Part shown: positions 41,727 to 50,044 of the stretch, piece by piece | How the letters are laid out: every line of letters starts with the position of its first letter | How positions within the stretch are numbered: position 1 is the stretch's first letter | Assembly (NCBI RefSeq): GCF_946190275.1 | Contig: NZ_CAMHZQ010000011.1 | Span: forward strand, 1 to 64,000 | Length of the DNA: 64,000 bases | Origin: Streptococcus mitis | GTDB taxonomy: Bacteria > Bacillota > Bacilli > Lactobacillales > Streptococcaceae | Reading direction: 5' to 3' | Notes under the pieces: generated by a model | Told to the model about the DNA's origin: nothing | The model's database searches: none | What the model saw: the letters and a program-made list of their open reading frames with translations, nothing else | Translations under genes and position numbers: made by a program

Positions 41727-41842
41727 GAAAATTGTCGTGTGAACGATAATACTCATTCTTGATGAATTGTGAAGCAGTTGCCCTTGGGTCGTTTTGCGAG
41801 TTGAAGTCAAGAAGAGGAAAAAAACAAAAAGGAGAAATACTC

Positions 41843-42622
41843 ATGGCAGTAATTTCAATGAAACAACTTCTTGAGGCTGGTGTACACTTTGGTCACCAAA
41901 CTCGTCGCTGGAACCCTAAGATGGCTAAGTACATCTTTACTGAGCGTAACGGAATTCACGTTATCGACTTGCAACAAACTGTAAAATACGCTGACCAAGC
42001 TTACGATTTCATGCGTGATGCAGCAGCTAACGATGCAGTTGTATTGTTTGTTGGTACTAAGAAGCAAGCGGCTGATGCAGTTGCTGAAGAAGCAGTACGT
42101 TCAGGTCAATACTTCATCAACCACCGTTGGTTGGGTGGAACTCTTACAAACTGGGGAACAATCCAAAAACGTATCGCTCGTTTGAAAGAAATCAAACGTA
42201 TGGAAGAAGATGGAACTTTCGAAGTTCTTCCTAAGAAAGAAGTTGCACTTCTTAACAAACAACGTGCACGTCTTGAAAAATTCTTGGGTGGTATCGAAGA
42301 TATGCCTCGTATTCCAGATGTGATGTACGTAGTTGACCCACATAAAGAGCAAATCGCTGTTAAAGAAGCTAAGAAATTGGGAATCCCAGTTGTAGCGATG
42401 GTTGACACAAACACTGATCCAGATGATATCGATGTAATTATCCCAGCTAACGATGACGCTATCCGCGCTGTTAAATTGATTACAGCTAAATTGGCTGACG
42501 CTATCATCGAAGGACGTCAAGGTGAAGATGCGGCAGCGGTTGAAGCAGAATTTGCAGCTTCAGAAACTCAAGCAGATTCAATCGAAGAAATCGTTGAAGT
42601 TGTAGAAGGCGACAACGCTTAA
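41843..42622 (+). CDS. rpsB: 30S ribosomal protein S2
   Basis: A 259-residue protein. The start at 41843 ([27 protein letters not shown]) has AAAAGGAGA before it; a longer in-frame ORF upstream is leader sequence. The motif [10 protein letters not shown] and [19 protein letters not shown] are typical S2. An acidic C-terminal tail follows. rpsB-tsf is a near-universal pair. Confidence 0.98.
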   Translation: MAVISMKQLLEAGVHFGHQTRRWNPKMAKYIFTERNGIHVIDLQQTVKYADQAYDFMRDAAANDAVVLFVGTKKQAADAVAEEAVRSGQYFINHRWLGGTLTNWGTIQKRIARLKEIKRMEEDGTFEVLPKKEVALLNKQRARLEKFLGGIEDMPRIPDVMYVVDPHKEQIAVKEAKKLGIPVVAMVDTNTDPDDIDVIIPANDDAIRAVKLITAKLADAIIEGRQGEDAAAVEAEFAASETQADSIEEIVEVVEGDNA

Positions 42623-42643
42623 TTCATATAAATAGTAATTACC

Positions 42644-42679
42644 TAGGAGGGCGGGGCTTAGCCCGGCTCTCCTATTTTT
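42644..42679 (+). terminator. intercistronic hairpin (attenuator) between rpsB and tsf
   Basis: TAGGAG...CTCCTA plus an inner GGGCT/AGCCC helix make a strong stem ending in a T-run (42674-42678), 21 bases after the rpsB stop. tsf follows with no obvious new promoter, so partial termination would set the S2 to EF-Ts ratio. Confidence 0.8.
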
Positions 42680-42700
42680 AAAAAATATAGGAGAATCAAA

Positions 42701-43741
42701 ATGGCAGAAATTACAGCTAAACTTGTAAAAGAGTTGCGTGAAAAATCTGGTGCCGGTGTTATGGACGCTAAAAAAGCGCTTGTAGAAACAGACGGTGACA
42801 TCGAAAAAGCGATTGAATTGCTTCGTGAAAAAGGTATGGCTAAGGCAGCTAAGAAGGCTGACCGTGTTGCTGCAGAAGGTTTGACTGGTGTTTATGTTAA
42901 CGGTAATGTTGCAGCAGTTATTGAAGTAAACGCTGAAACTGACTTCGTTGCGAAAAACGCTCAATTCGTTGAATTGGTAAATACCACAGCTAAAGTTATT
43001 GCTGAAGGAAAACCTGCTAACAATGAAGAAGCTCTTGCTTTGACAATGCCTTCAGGTGAAACTCTTGAAGCTGCATACGTATCTGCAACAGCAACTATCG
43101 GAGAAAAAATATCATTCCGTCGCTTTGCATTGATTGAAAAAACAGACGCACAACACTTTGGAGCATACCAACATAACGGTGGACGTATCGGTGTTATTTC
43201 AGTTGTTGAAGGTGGAGACGAAGCACTTGCTAAACAATTGTCAATGCATATCGCAGCGATGAAACCAACAGTTCTTTCTTACAAAGAATTGGATGAGCAA
43301 TTCGTTAAAGATGAATTGGCACAATTGAACCACGTAATCGACCAAGACAACGAAAGCCGTGCAATGGTTAACAAACCAGCTCTACCACACTTGAAGTATG
43401 GATCAAAATCTCAATTGACTGATGAAGTGATTGCTCAAGCTGAAGCTGACATCAAAGCTGAGTTGGCTGCAGAAGGCAAACCAGAAAAAATCTGGGACAA
43501 AATCATCCCAGGTAAAATGGATCGCTTCATGCTTGACAACACTAAAGTTGACCAAGCTTACACACTTCTTGCACAAGTTTACATCATGGATGATAGCAAG
43601 ACAGTTGAAGCATATCTTGAATCAGTTAACGCTTCAGTAGTTGAGTTCGCTCGCTTTGAAGTTGGTGAAGGTATTGAGAAAGCTGCAAACGACTTTGAAG
43701 CTGAAGTTGCAGCTACAATGGCAGCAGCCTTGAATAACTAA
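42701..43741 (+). CDS. tsf: translation elongation factor Ts
   Basis: A 346-residue guanine-nucleotide exchange factor for EF-Tu. The N-terminal domain [27 protein letters not shown] and the TDFVAKN motif are diagnostic. At 346 residues it is longer than the E. coli protein (about 280), as is usual for streptococcal EF-Ts. A TATAGGAGAA ribosome site precedes the ATG. Confidence 0.98.
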   Translation: MAEITAKLVKELREKSGAGVMDAKKALVETDGDIEKAIELLREKGMAKAAKKADRVAAEGLTGVYVNGNVAAVIEVNAETDFVAKNAQFVELVNTTAKVIAEGKPANNEEALALTMPSGETLEAAYVSATATIGEKISFRRFALIEKTDAQHFGAYQHNGGRIGVISVVEGGDEALAKQLSMHIAAMKPTVLSYKELDEQFVKDELAQLNHVIDQDNESRAMVNKPALPHLKYGSKSQLTDEVIAQAEADIKAELAAEGKPEKIWDKIIPGKMDRFMLDNTKVDQAYTLLAQVYIMDDSKTVEAYLESVNASVVEFARFEVGEGIEKAANDFEAEVAATMAAALNN

Positions 43742-43747
43742 TTATAG

Positions 43748-43775
43748 AAAGGAAGTAAATTTGCTTCCTTTTTTT
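43748..43775 (+). terminator. tsf terminator
   Basis: AAAGGAAG and CTTCCTTT form an 8-bp stem with an 8-base loop and a run of seven T. Confidence 0.9.
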
Positions 43776-43820
43776 CTATGCAGTCGATCCTTATAGGGAG
43801 AACTTCCTATTTTCAAGGTA

Positions 43821-43847
43821 AAAATAAAAAGCCCTATAATAAGGGCC
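43821..43847 (-). terminator. cysK terminator
   Basis: On the minus strand GGCCCTTAT-TATAGGGC folds into a short stem (43831-43847) followed by TTTTTATTTTTA, 17 bases past the cysK stop. Confidence 0.8.
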
Positions 43848-43863
43848 AATTGTATTTAGGAGA

Positions 43864-44790
43864 CTAAACTTCAAATTCATAGAGTGCTGTAGAGAGATAA
43901 CGTTCACCGTTATCTGGTGCTAGAGCAAGGACTTTTTTACCTGTACCTAATTTTTTGGCAATCTCGATGGCTCCGTAGATAGCTGCAGCTGAAGAAATCC
44001 CTACAAGGAAACCTTCTTTTCCACCAATTTCACGGCCGAGTGCTAGAGCATCGTCTGACGTTACACGAACGATACCATCATAAGCCTTTGTATCCAGTGT
44101 ATCAGGAATAAATCCAGCTGAGATACCTTGAATTTTGTGTGGTCCAGGTTTTTCACCAGATAGAATAGCAGATTCGTCTGCCTCTACTGCAAAAACTTGA
44201 ATGTTAGAATTTGCTGATTTGAGTGCATGAGAAACACCAGAAATCGTTCCACCGGTACCCACTCCAGCAACAAAGGCATCTAGTCCATCTTTACCGAAAG
44301 CAGCTAGTATTTCAGCTCCTGTTGTTCTTTCGTGTACTTCTGGATTTGCTGGGTTGTCAAATTGAAGAGGAAGGAAACCATCACGTTCAGCAGCTATTTC
44401 TTGAGCCTTAGCAATAGCACCTTTCATTCCTTCGCTACCAGGAGTAAGGACGAGTTCAGCACCATAGGCTTGGATAATCTTACGTCGTTCCACACTCATA
44501 GTTTCAGGCATAACGATAACAACTTTATACCCTTTAGCAGCCCCTACCCATGAAAGTCCAATACCAGTGTTTCCACTTGTTGCTTCAACAATAGTAGAAC
44601 CAGGTTTCAGAATACCGTCTTGTTCAGCTTTTTCAATCATGCTAAGAGCAATACGGTCTTTTACAGAAGAACCAGGGTTAAATGCTTCAAGCTTTACATA
44701 GACATCTGCAGCACCTTCTGGCACAATGTTGTTGAGTTTAACAATCGGAGTTTGACCGATTAGTTCAGTAATGTTGTTATAAATAGACAT
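43864..44790 (-). CDS. cysK: cysteine synthase (O-acetylserine sulfhydrylase)
   Basis: A 308-residue PLP enzyme making cysteine from O-acetylserine and sulfide. The Schiff-base lysine is Lys44 ([11 protein letters not shown]), the substrate loop is [12 protein letters not shown], and the phosphate-binding loop is [10 protein letters not shown]. It has the classic [16 protein letters not shown] stretch of CysK. Pneumococcal annotations also call it cysM. It stands alone with its own terminator. Confidence 0.95.
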   Translation of the reverse strand: MSIYNNITELIGQTPIVKLNNIVPEGAADVYVKLEAFNPGSSVKDRIALSMIEKAEQDGILKPGSTIVEATSGNTGIGLSWVGAAKGYKVVIVMPETMSVERRKIIQAYGAELVLTPGSEGMKGAIAKAQEIAAERDGFLPLQFDNPANPEVHERTTGAEILAAFGKDGLDAFVAGVGTGGTISGVSHALKSANSNIQVFAVEADESAILSGEKPGPHKIQGISAGFIPDTLDTKAYDGIVRVTSDDALALGREIGGKEGFLVGISSAAAIYGAIEIAKKLGTGKKVLALAPDNGERYLSTALYEFEV

Positions 44791-44851
44791 ATGAATACCT
44801 CTTTGTATAAGATATCTCTAGTATAACGCTATCTATACCATTTGTAAAATA

Positions 44852-44883
44852 TAGAAATCCTATCGAAGTGATAGGATTTTTTT
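44852..44883. terminator. hairpin between cysK and the 33-residue ORF
   Basis: AATCCTATC and GATAGGATT form a perfect 9-bp stem with a 5-base loop. A run of seven T follows on the plus strand; the minus strand continues TCTATATTTT. It starts 3-4 bases beyond the stop of a minus-strand 33-codon ORF, so it may end that ORF or the yigZ transcript. Confidence 0.65.
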
Positions 44884-44886
44884 ATA

Positions 44887-44988
44887 TCACAGGTCTAAGC
44901 CATTAATTTTTAAGCGATTGTGATAGGCTAATTCTAGTAAATAGGTGTAAAGGAGAACGATATTCGTTTTCTTTTTGAATTGCTTCAT
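44887..44988 (-). CDS. putative 33-residue small protein or gene remnant
   Basis: The minus strand encodes MKQFKKKTNIVLLYTYLLEL and continues AYHNRLKINGLDL before TGA. It has a lysine-rich start and a hydrophobic centre (NIVLLYTYLLELA) that could form one membrane helix. No good Shine-Dalgarno is visible upstream, and another frame over the 5' half is also open, so it may be the tail of a decayed gene. The terminator-like hairpin begins 3 bases after the stop. I do not recognise it; it could be real, a remnant, or chance. Confidence 0.35.
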   Translation of the reverse strand: MKQFKKKTNIVLLYTYLLELAYHNRLKINGLDL

Positions 44989-45075
44989 TTTCTAGTAGGT
45001 CTTGGCAAGCATCTTTTTATGTTGCTAATTAAAGTAGCGGTGAAAATATCAGTGAAACACTGTATTATCTATTAT

Positions 45076-45711
45076 TTACACTAAGTTTACAGGAACTTCA
45101 ACTTCTCGTAAACCTTGATCAGTTAAAGTGACTTTTCCATTAAAAAATTCCACAAGTGCAGCTTTAATAGTTTCTTTTTCTTCTTTATTAACATAAATCA
45201 TCGTATCGACTTGATCTGTAAAGTTTGTATCCAGTTCCATGAGATTATATTCCTTAAGGAAGTTACTGTACTCTTGATACTGAGCGTAAGACATTTGAAT
45301 AGCAATGCCAGCCTGTTCCTTTATTTCAATGATGCCAATTTCTTTGACAGCTAAGGCAACACTGCCAGCGTAAGCACGAATCAATCCTCCAGCGCCTAGT
45401 TTAATGCCACCAAAGTAGCGTGTCACTACCACACAGACGTTAGTAAGATTGTGATTTTCTAGTACCCCAAGCATGGGAACGCCAGCAGTCCCACTGGGCT
45501 CACCATCATCACTTGTACGTTTGATTTCACTACGTTCTCCAATAATAAAAGCAGAGCAGTTATGCGTCGCTTTGTAGTGTTCTTTTTTGATGGTGGTAAT
45601 GAAGTCACGAGCCTCTTCTTCGCTATAAACACGCTTGGCATGGCAGATAAAGCGGGATTTTTTGATTTCTTCTTGGACTTGTCCGTCCTCTTTAATTGTT
45701 TTAAATTCCAT
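45076..45711 (-). CDS. yigZ: YigZ/IMPACT-family protein
   Basis: A 211-residue protein with the UPF0029 (IMPACT) N-terminal domain (ATHNCSAFIIGERSEIKRTSDDGEPSGTAGVPML) followed by RYFGGIKLGAGGLIRAY, and a C-terminal DUF1949 ferredoxin-like domain. Members are linked to translation or stress but lack an agreed biochemical role. It is divergent from comFA with a 56-base gap that contains the com-box. This neighbour pair is conserved in pneumococcus. Confidence 0.92.
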   Translation of the reverse strand: MEFKTIKEDGQVQEEIKKSRFICHAKRVYSEEEARDFITTIKKEHYKATHNCSAFIIGERSEIKRTSDDGEPSGTAGVPMLGVLENHNLTNVCVVVTRYFGGIKLGAGGLIRAYAGSVALAVKEIGIIEIKEQAGIAIQMSYAQYQEYSNFLKEYNLMELDTNFTDQVDTMIYVNKEEKETIKAALVEFFNGKVTLTDQGLREVEVPVNLV

Positions 45712-45752
45712 GATTTAATTGTACTAAAAAATCATCTAAAGTGCTAGGTTTT

Positions 45753-45760
45753 TACGAATA
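45753..45760 (+). promoter_or_regulatory. com-box (ComX promoter) of comFA
   Basis: An exact TACGAATA is preceded by a T-rich stretch (GGTTTT). It ends 7 bases before the comFA ATG. ComX-RNA polymerase would start transcription at or next to the start codon. Confidence 0.9.
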
Positions 45761-45767
45761 AAGAAGT

Positions 45768-47066
45768 ATGAAAGTAAATCCAAACTATCTCGGTCGTTTG
45801 TTTACTGAGAATGAATTAACAGAAGAGGAGCGTCAGTTGGCGGAGAAGCTTCCCGCAATGAGAAAGGAGAAGGGGAAACTTTTCTGTCAACGTTGTAATA
45901 GTATTATTCTAGAGGAATGGTATTTGCCCATCGGTGCTTATTATTGTCGAGAGTGCTTGCTGATGAAGCGAGTCAGGAGTGACCAAGCTTTATACTATTT
46001 TCCGCAGGAGGATTTTCCGAAGCAAGATGTTCTTAAATGGCGTGGTCAATTAACTCCTTTTCAAGAGAAGGTGTCAGAGGGACTGATTCAAGCAGTAGAC
46101 AAGCAGGAGCCAACTTTAGTTCATGCGGTGACAGGGGCTGGAAAGACAGAAATGATTTATCAAGTTGTGGCTAAGGTGATTAATAGGGGTGGTGCAGTGT
46201 GTTTGGCCAGTCCTCGCATAGATGTTTGTTTGGAGCTGTACAAGCGCCTGCAAGATGATTTTGCTTGCGAGATATCTTTACTACACGGAGAATCAGAGCC
46301 GTATTTTCGAACACCACTAGTTGTTGCGACGACCCATCAGTTATTGAAGTTTTATCAAGCTTTTGATTTGCTGATAGTGGATGAAGTAGATGCCTTTCCT
46401 TATGTTGACAATCCCACGCTTTACCATGCTGTCAAGAATAGTGTAAAGGAGAATGGGCTGAGAATCTTTTTAACAGCGACTTCGACAGATGAGTTAGATA
46501 GGAAGGTTCGTTTAGGAGAATTAAAAAGACTGAGCTTACCTAGACGATTTCATGGGAATCCATTGATTATTCCAAAACCAGTTTGGTTATCTGATTTTAA
46601 TCGCTACTTAGATAAGAATCATTTGTCACCAAAATTAAAGTTTTATATCGAGAAACAGAGAAAGACAGCTTATCCGTTACTCATTTTTGCATCAGAAATT
46701 AAGAGAGGGGAACAGTTAAAAGAAATTTTACAGGAGCAATTTCCAAATGAGAAGATTGGCTTTGTATCTTCTGTAACAGAGGATAGATTAGAGCAGGTAC
46801 AAGCATTTCGAGATGGAGAACTGACAATACTTATCAGTACGACGATATTGGAGCGTGGAGTTACCTTTCCTTGCGTGGATGTTTTCGTAGTAGAGGCCAA
46901 TCATCGTTTGTTTACCAAGTCTAGTTTGATTCAGATTGGTGGACGAGTTGGACGAAGCATGGATAGACCGACAGGAGATTTGCTTTTCTTCCATGACGGG
47001 TTAAATACTTCAATCAAGAAGGCAATTAAGGAAATTCAGCAGATGAATAAGGAGGCGGGGCTATGA
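45768..47066 (+). CDS. comFA: competence DNA-uptake helicase ComFA
   Basis: A 432-residue superfamily-2 translocase that drives single-stranded DNA across the membrane during transformation. Zinc cysteines C40-x2-C43 and C60-x2-C63 are followed by Walker A TGAGKTE (122-128), DEVD (205-208) and the C-terminal helicase motif QIGGRVGRSMDRP. ComFC overlaps its stop by 4 bases. The start is fixed by the N-terminus conserved in relatives, although the com-box leaves almost no leader. Confidence 0.97.
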   Translation: MKVNPNYLGRLFTENELTEEERQLAEKLPAMRKEKGKLFCQRCNSIILEEWYLPIGAYYCRECLLMKRVRSDQALYYFPQEDFPKQDVLKWRGQLTPFQEKVSEGLIQAVDKQEPTLVHAVTGAGKTEMIYQVVAKVINRGGAVCLASPRIDVCLELYKRLQDDFACEISLLHGESEPYFRTPLVVATTHQLLKFYQAFDLLIVDEVDAFPYVDNPTLYHAVKNSVKENGLRIFLTATSTDELDRKVRLGELKRLSLPRRFHGNPLIIPKPVWLSDFNRYLDKNHLSPKLKFYIEKQRKTAYPLLIFASEIKRGEQLKEILQEQFPNEKIGFVSSVTEDRLEQVQAFRDGELTILISTTILERGVTFPCVDVFVVEANHRLFTKSSLIQIGGRVGRSMDRPTGDLLFFHDGLNTSIKKAIKEIQQMNKEAGL

Positions 47067-47725
47067 AGTGCTTATTGTGTGGGCAGACTATGAAGGCCGT
47101 TTTAACTTTTAGTAGTCTCTTACTTATGAAAAATGATGACTCTTGTCTTTGTTCAGACTGTGACTCTACTTTTGAGAGGATTGGAGAAGAGAACTGTTCA
47201 AACTGTATGAAAACAGGCTTGTCAACGAAGTGTCAAGATTGTCAATTTTGGTGTAAAGAAGGAGTTGAGGTCAGTCATAGAGCGATTTTTACTTACAATC
47301 AAGCTATGAAGGATTTTTTCAGTCGGTATAAGTTTGATGGAGACTTTCTTTTAAGAAAAGTGTTCGCTTCATTTTTAAGTGAGGAGTTAAAAAAGTACAA
47401 AGAGTATCAATTTGTTGTAATTCCCCTAAGTCCTGATAGATATGCTGATAGAGGATTTAATCAGGTTGAAGGTTTAGTTGATGCAGCAGGCTTTGCGTAT
47501 CTGGATTTATTAGAAAAGAGAGAAGAGCGAGCTAGTTCTTCTAAAAGTCGCTCAGAGCGTTTGGAGACAGAATTTCCTTTCTTTATTAAAAGTGGAGTCA
47601 CTATTCCTAAAAAAATCCTACTTATAGATGATATTTACACTACTGGAACAACTATAAATCGTGTGAAGAAACTACTGGAAGAGGTTGGTGCTGAGGATGT
47701 AAAAACATTTTCCCTTGTAAGATGA
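47063..47725 (+). CDS. comFC: competence protein ComFC
   Basis: A 220-residue phosphoribosyltransferase-fold protein needed for DNA uptake, partner of ComFA. Four cysteine pairs in the first 75 residues (CLLC, CLCSDC, CSNC, CQDC) suggest a zinc ribbon. The PRPP loop is ILLIDDIYTTGTT near the C-terminus. It overlaps comFA by 4 bases and is driven by the same com-box. Confidence 0.95.
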   Translation: MKCLLCGQTMKAVLTFSSLLLMKNDDSCLCSDCDSTFERIGEENCSNCMKTGLSTKCQDCQFWCKEGVEVSHRAIFTYNQAMKDFFSRYKFDGDFLLRKVFASFLSEELKKYKEYQFVVIPLSPDRYADRGFNQVEGLVDAAGFAYLDLLEKREERASSSKSRSERLETEFPFFIKSGVTIPKKILLIDDIYTTGTTINRVKKLLEEVGAEDVKTFSLVR

Positions 47726-47734
47726 GGAAAAAAT

Positions 47735-47763
47735 TTGCAAAAATAAAATGAAAGCGTTATAAT
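47735..47763 (+). promoter_or_regulatory. hpf promoter
   Basis: TTGCAA (47735-47740), 17 bases, then a perfect TATAAT (47758-47763). It lies 9 bases past the comFC stop, so hpf can be expressed independently of competence. Confidence 0.8.
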
Positions 47764-47804
47764 GAAATCAGAAAAACAAAAATGTTTAGAAAGAAGGTAC
47801 TCAT

Positions 47805-48353
47805 ATGATTAAATATAGTATCCGTGGTGAAAACCTAGAAGTAACAGAAGCAATTCGTGATTATGTAGTTTCTAAACTCGAAAAGATCGAAAAGTATTTT
47901 CAAGCTGAACAAGAGTTGGATGCTCGAGTTAACTTGAAGGTGTATCGTGAAAAAACTGCTAAAGTGGAAGTAACGATTCCACTTGGATCAATTACTCTTC
48001 GTGCAGAAGATGTGTCTCAAGATATGTATGGTTCAATTGACCTTGTAACCGATAAAATTGAACGTCAGATTCGTAAAAATAAAACAAAAATCGAGCGTAA
48101 AAATAAAAACAAGGTAGCAACTAGTCAATTATTTACAGATGCTTTGGTGGAAGATCCAAATGTTGTCCAGTCTAGAGTTGTTCGTTCAAAACAAATTGAT
48201 TTAAAACCAATGGATTTGGAAGAAGCTATTCTACAGATGGATTTGTTGGGACATGATTTCTTTATCTATGTGGATGTTGAAGATCAAACAACTAATGTGA
48301 TTTATCGTCGTGAAGATGGTGAGATTGGACTGTTAGAAGTTAAAGAATCTTAA
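47805..48353 (+). CDS. hpf: long-form ribosome hibernation promoting factor
   Basis: A 182-residue protein. The N-terminal domain (residues 1-95) binds the 30S decoding region, and the C-terminal domain (about 125-182, QIDLKPMDLEEAILQMDLLGHDFFIYVD) dimerises two ribosomes to 100S particles. The two-domain length identifies the Firmicute long form. Ribosome site AAGAAGG. It ends in a clear terminator just before an IS insertion. Confidence 0.94.
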   Translation: MIKYSIRGENLEVTEAIRDYVVSKLEKIEKYFQAEQELDARVNLKVYREKTAKVEVTIPLGSITLRAEDVSQDMYGSIDLVTDKIERQIRKNKTKIERKNKNKVATSQLFTDALVEDPNVVQSRVVRSKQIDLKPMDLEEAILQMDLLGHDFFIYVDVEDQTTNVIYRREDGEIGLLEVKES

Positions 48354-48371
48354 TTTCAATATGTGTAAAGG

Positions 48372-48402
48372 AAGGTTTACTGAATTGTAAACCTCCTTTT
48401 TC
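48372..48402 (+). terminator. hpf terminator
   Basis: GGTTTAC (48374-48380) and GTAAACC (48387-48393) form a 7-bp stem, flanked by AAGGAAG/CCTCC and followed by a T-run. The 13-bp direct repeat of the inserted element begins 4 bases after it. Confidence 0.88.
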
Positions 48403-48405
48403 TTA

Positions 48406-48418
48406 TAATTGATAGAAT
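48406..48418. repeat. left copy of a 13-bp direct repeat flanking the IS region
   Basis: TAATTGATAGAAT occurs here and again at 49962-49974, immediately outside the outer inverted repeats. It reads as a target-site duplication. Confidence 0.8.
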
Positions 48419-48624
48419 GGTAACTTCTCAAAGTAACTTCCAGTTTCCCACAACCTAGCCTTTAGTATGAGAAAAACGCGTGAAATCAGTGGAAATTCTT
48501 CTTAGACTAACGTCCACTGGTTTTCTTTTTTTTTGATATATAAAGGTTCAAAAGAGAAGAGACTCAGAAAAAAGTGCACGACAAATAGCCCTAAAACAGA
48601 GTCGTCTTAGAGTAACTTCCAGTT

Positions 48625-48650
48625 GCTAGCGTTTAGTGTGAGACTTTTCG
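48625..48650. repeat. inner left inverted repeat of the IS30 unit
   Basis: A 26-base sequence beginning GCTAGCGTTTAG and ending TGAGACTTTTCG. Its partner at 49869-49894 (opposite strand) begins GCTAGAATTAAG and ends with the same TGAGACTTTTCG. Confidence 0.75.
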
Positions 48651-48687
48651 ATGGTGATAAGATGTGTAGTTAGAGGGGAAAATTCCC

Positions 48688-49854
48688 TTATTTCAATAAA
48701 TCAGGTGATAAGTGTGTGTCTTCTGGTTTGACAAATTGGCAACCCAGAAGAGCAGCGATGTCCTCGCCAAAGTTGAAGGTGAAGACGTCGTAAGCAGATT
48801 TTCCTTGAAACTCTTCTCGTTTCAAGGAATTGACACGGGAAATGACTAGATTGACGTCTTTCTGAGTCAGCTGGTCAAAGGAAGTACCCTTGGGAAGAAT
48901 GGCTCGCAAAACCGTATGGTTCTTCTCAATCCGTCCCTTCTGGTCAGGACGGCTAGGGTCGCAGAAGTAGAGGTGAGACTTCCCATCAATGTCTCGCTCA
49001 AGCTCCTCCACATAGGAGAACTCAGATCCGTTGTCCGTGAGAATGACAGGGAACAGCTGATGGAACGCAACCCCTCCGTCCATGACTCTTTCTTTCAAAG
49101 CTGCGAATTTAGTGGCGACTTCTAGAGCAGTCTTGTTGTCCAAAAGCAAGGCGAAGAGGAAGTTGCAGAAGGAAACGTTGAAGGTGAGCAGTAGCTTTCC
49201 ACCAGGTCTGCCGATGACTGTGTCCATTTCCAACCATTTGAAGAAATCATCTGTTTCTCGTAACTCTTGGAAATCTTGGTAGATTCGCCCGATTTTCAGC
49301 TCTTTGGGAATAGCTACTTTTCTGGATTTTCTGCGTGCCTTGAACTTGACCATCCGAGGAAAATCAATGGGCTTGGCTGTCAGATATCCCAGCTTGGCAT
49401 GCCGATACACCGTGGCTTTCGACACAGGTAGGTTATGTGTCTGAATGATATGGTAGATGCTTTGTTTCTTCTGGATGCCTTGGGTTAAGACCTTGTCCAT
49501 CTGATAAAAACTTTCCTTGTTTAGGGGAATGCCCTCTCTGTACTCCCTCAACATAGTCTCGTACTGTTCCTGTGCCTTTTTCGCGTAGTAAAGATAGCGG
49601 TTAAACCCACAATCCGTCCTCTTTTTTGGACAGTTGTTACAGACATAAGGAGCTTTTTTGAGAAGAGGGCAATCCGTGCAATCAGATTTGACGGATGTTG
49701 GGTGCATGATGCGATTGCGCTTGATTTCCTTTGAAATCGTTGATGGGTCTTTTCCCATCTTCTCAGCGATGGAACGGAAAGTCTCTTGTTGGCTGATTCC
49801 GGTTTGGATGTCAATCCGGTCTTCTAGAGTGAGATGTTTTTGTTTTTTCGTCAT
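48688..49854 (-). CDS. IS30-family transposase
   Basis: A 388-residue transposase starting MTKKQKHLTLEDRIDIQ; AGGAGG lies 8 bases before this ATG, and a longer reading frame from 49896 lacks such a site. The N-terminal helix-turn-helix (SIAEKMGKDPSTISKEIKRN) is typical of IS30. Cysteine pairs follow (CTDC, CNNC). The DDE core has Asp in LEMDTVIG, Asp in ILTDNGSEF and Glu in KGRIEKNH. No frameshift or stop is seen, so the enzyme may be active. Confidence 0.93.
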   Translation of the reverse strand: MTKKQKHLTLEDRIDIQTGISQQETFRSIAEKMGKDPSTISKEIKRNRIMHPTSVKSDCTDCPLLKKAPYVCNNCPKKRTDCGFNRYLYYAKKAQEQYETMLREYREGIPLNKESFYQMDKVLTQGIQKKQSIYHIIQTHNLPVSKATVYRHAKLGYLTAKPIDFPRMVKFKARRKSRKVAIPKELKIGRIYQDFQELRETDDFFKWLEMDTVIGRPGGKLLLTFNVSFCNFLFALLLDNKTALEVATKFAALKERVMDGGVAFHQLFPVILTDNGSEFSYVEELERDIDGKSHLYFCDPSRPDQKGRIEKNHTVLRAILPKGTSFDQLTQKDVNLVISRVNSLKREEFQGKSAYDVFTFNFGEDIAALLGCQFVKPEDTHLSPDLLK

Positions 49855-49868
49855 GAGGTGCCTCCTCA

Positions 49869-49894
49869 CGAAAAGTCTCAGGCTTAATTCTAGC
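49869..49894. repeat. inner right inverted repeat of the IS30 unit
   Basis: Partner of 48625-48650 in opposite orientation. The transposase ATG is 15 bases inside it, as is usual for a compact IS. Confidence 0.75.
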
Positions 49895-49961
49895 ATAATT
49901 CGTCGTCTGAGACTAACTTCCAGTTTTGGGAGAGAGATGGAAGTTACTTTGAGAAGTTAGC

Positions 49962-49974
49962 TAATTGATAGAAT
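49962..49974. repeat. right copy of the 13-bp direct repeat
   Basis: TAATTGATAGAAT, identical to 48406-48418, immediately outside the right outer inverted repeat. Confidence 0.8.
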
Positions 49975-50016
49975 TACTGATTACACTTTTAAAAAGTCGC
50001 TTTTTGGTGGTTATTA

Positions 50017-50025
50017 TGGTATAAT
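50017..50025 (+). promoter_or_regulatory. extended -10 promoter of gdpP
   Basis: TGGTATAAT (TG-n-TATAAT) lies 20 bases before the chosen gdpP start. It overlaps an upstream in-frame ATG (50024), which therefore cannot be in the mRNA. The promoter is intact 43 bases right of the IS duplication. Confidence 0.75.
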
Positions 50026-50044
50026 GGGTGCCAAGAGGTTTGGA

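Larger units (their letters stand above)
48419..49961. mobile_element. IS30-family insertion, apparently nested in an older element
   Basis: The outer 23-bp ends (48419-48441 and 49939-49961) are inverted repeats with one mismatch, flanked by the 13-bp duplication. Inside, a second pair of imperfect 26-bp inverted repeats (48625-48650, 49869-49894) brackets the transposase as a 1.27-kb unit. Next to these are imperfect 24-bp direct repeats (48601-48624, 49902-49925; 22 of 24 match). The left outer end also carries a degraded copy of the inner end (near 48455-48480). This fits an IS30 copy inserted in a related remnant. The gap 48442-48687 holds no gene. Confidence 0.8.

Noticed and set aside
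41759..41842. 28-codon N-terminal extension of rpsB
   Set aside because: S2 begins [10 protein letters not shown] with AAAAGGAGA in front; the extension has no homologue that I recall and lies in the leader.
42101..42520. Long antisense open frames across rpsB, tsf and other ribosomal genes
   Set aside because: Codon bias of highly expressed genes creates open antisense frames; they have no ribosome sites or recognisable protein character.
50024..50044. Upstream ATG giving gdpP a 7-residue extension
   Set aside because: The ATG overlaps the extended -10 TGGTATAAT, so it would not be in the transcript; the ATG at 50045 has a ribosome site.
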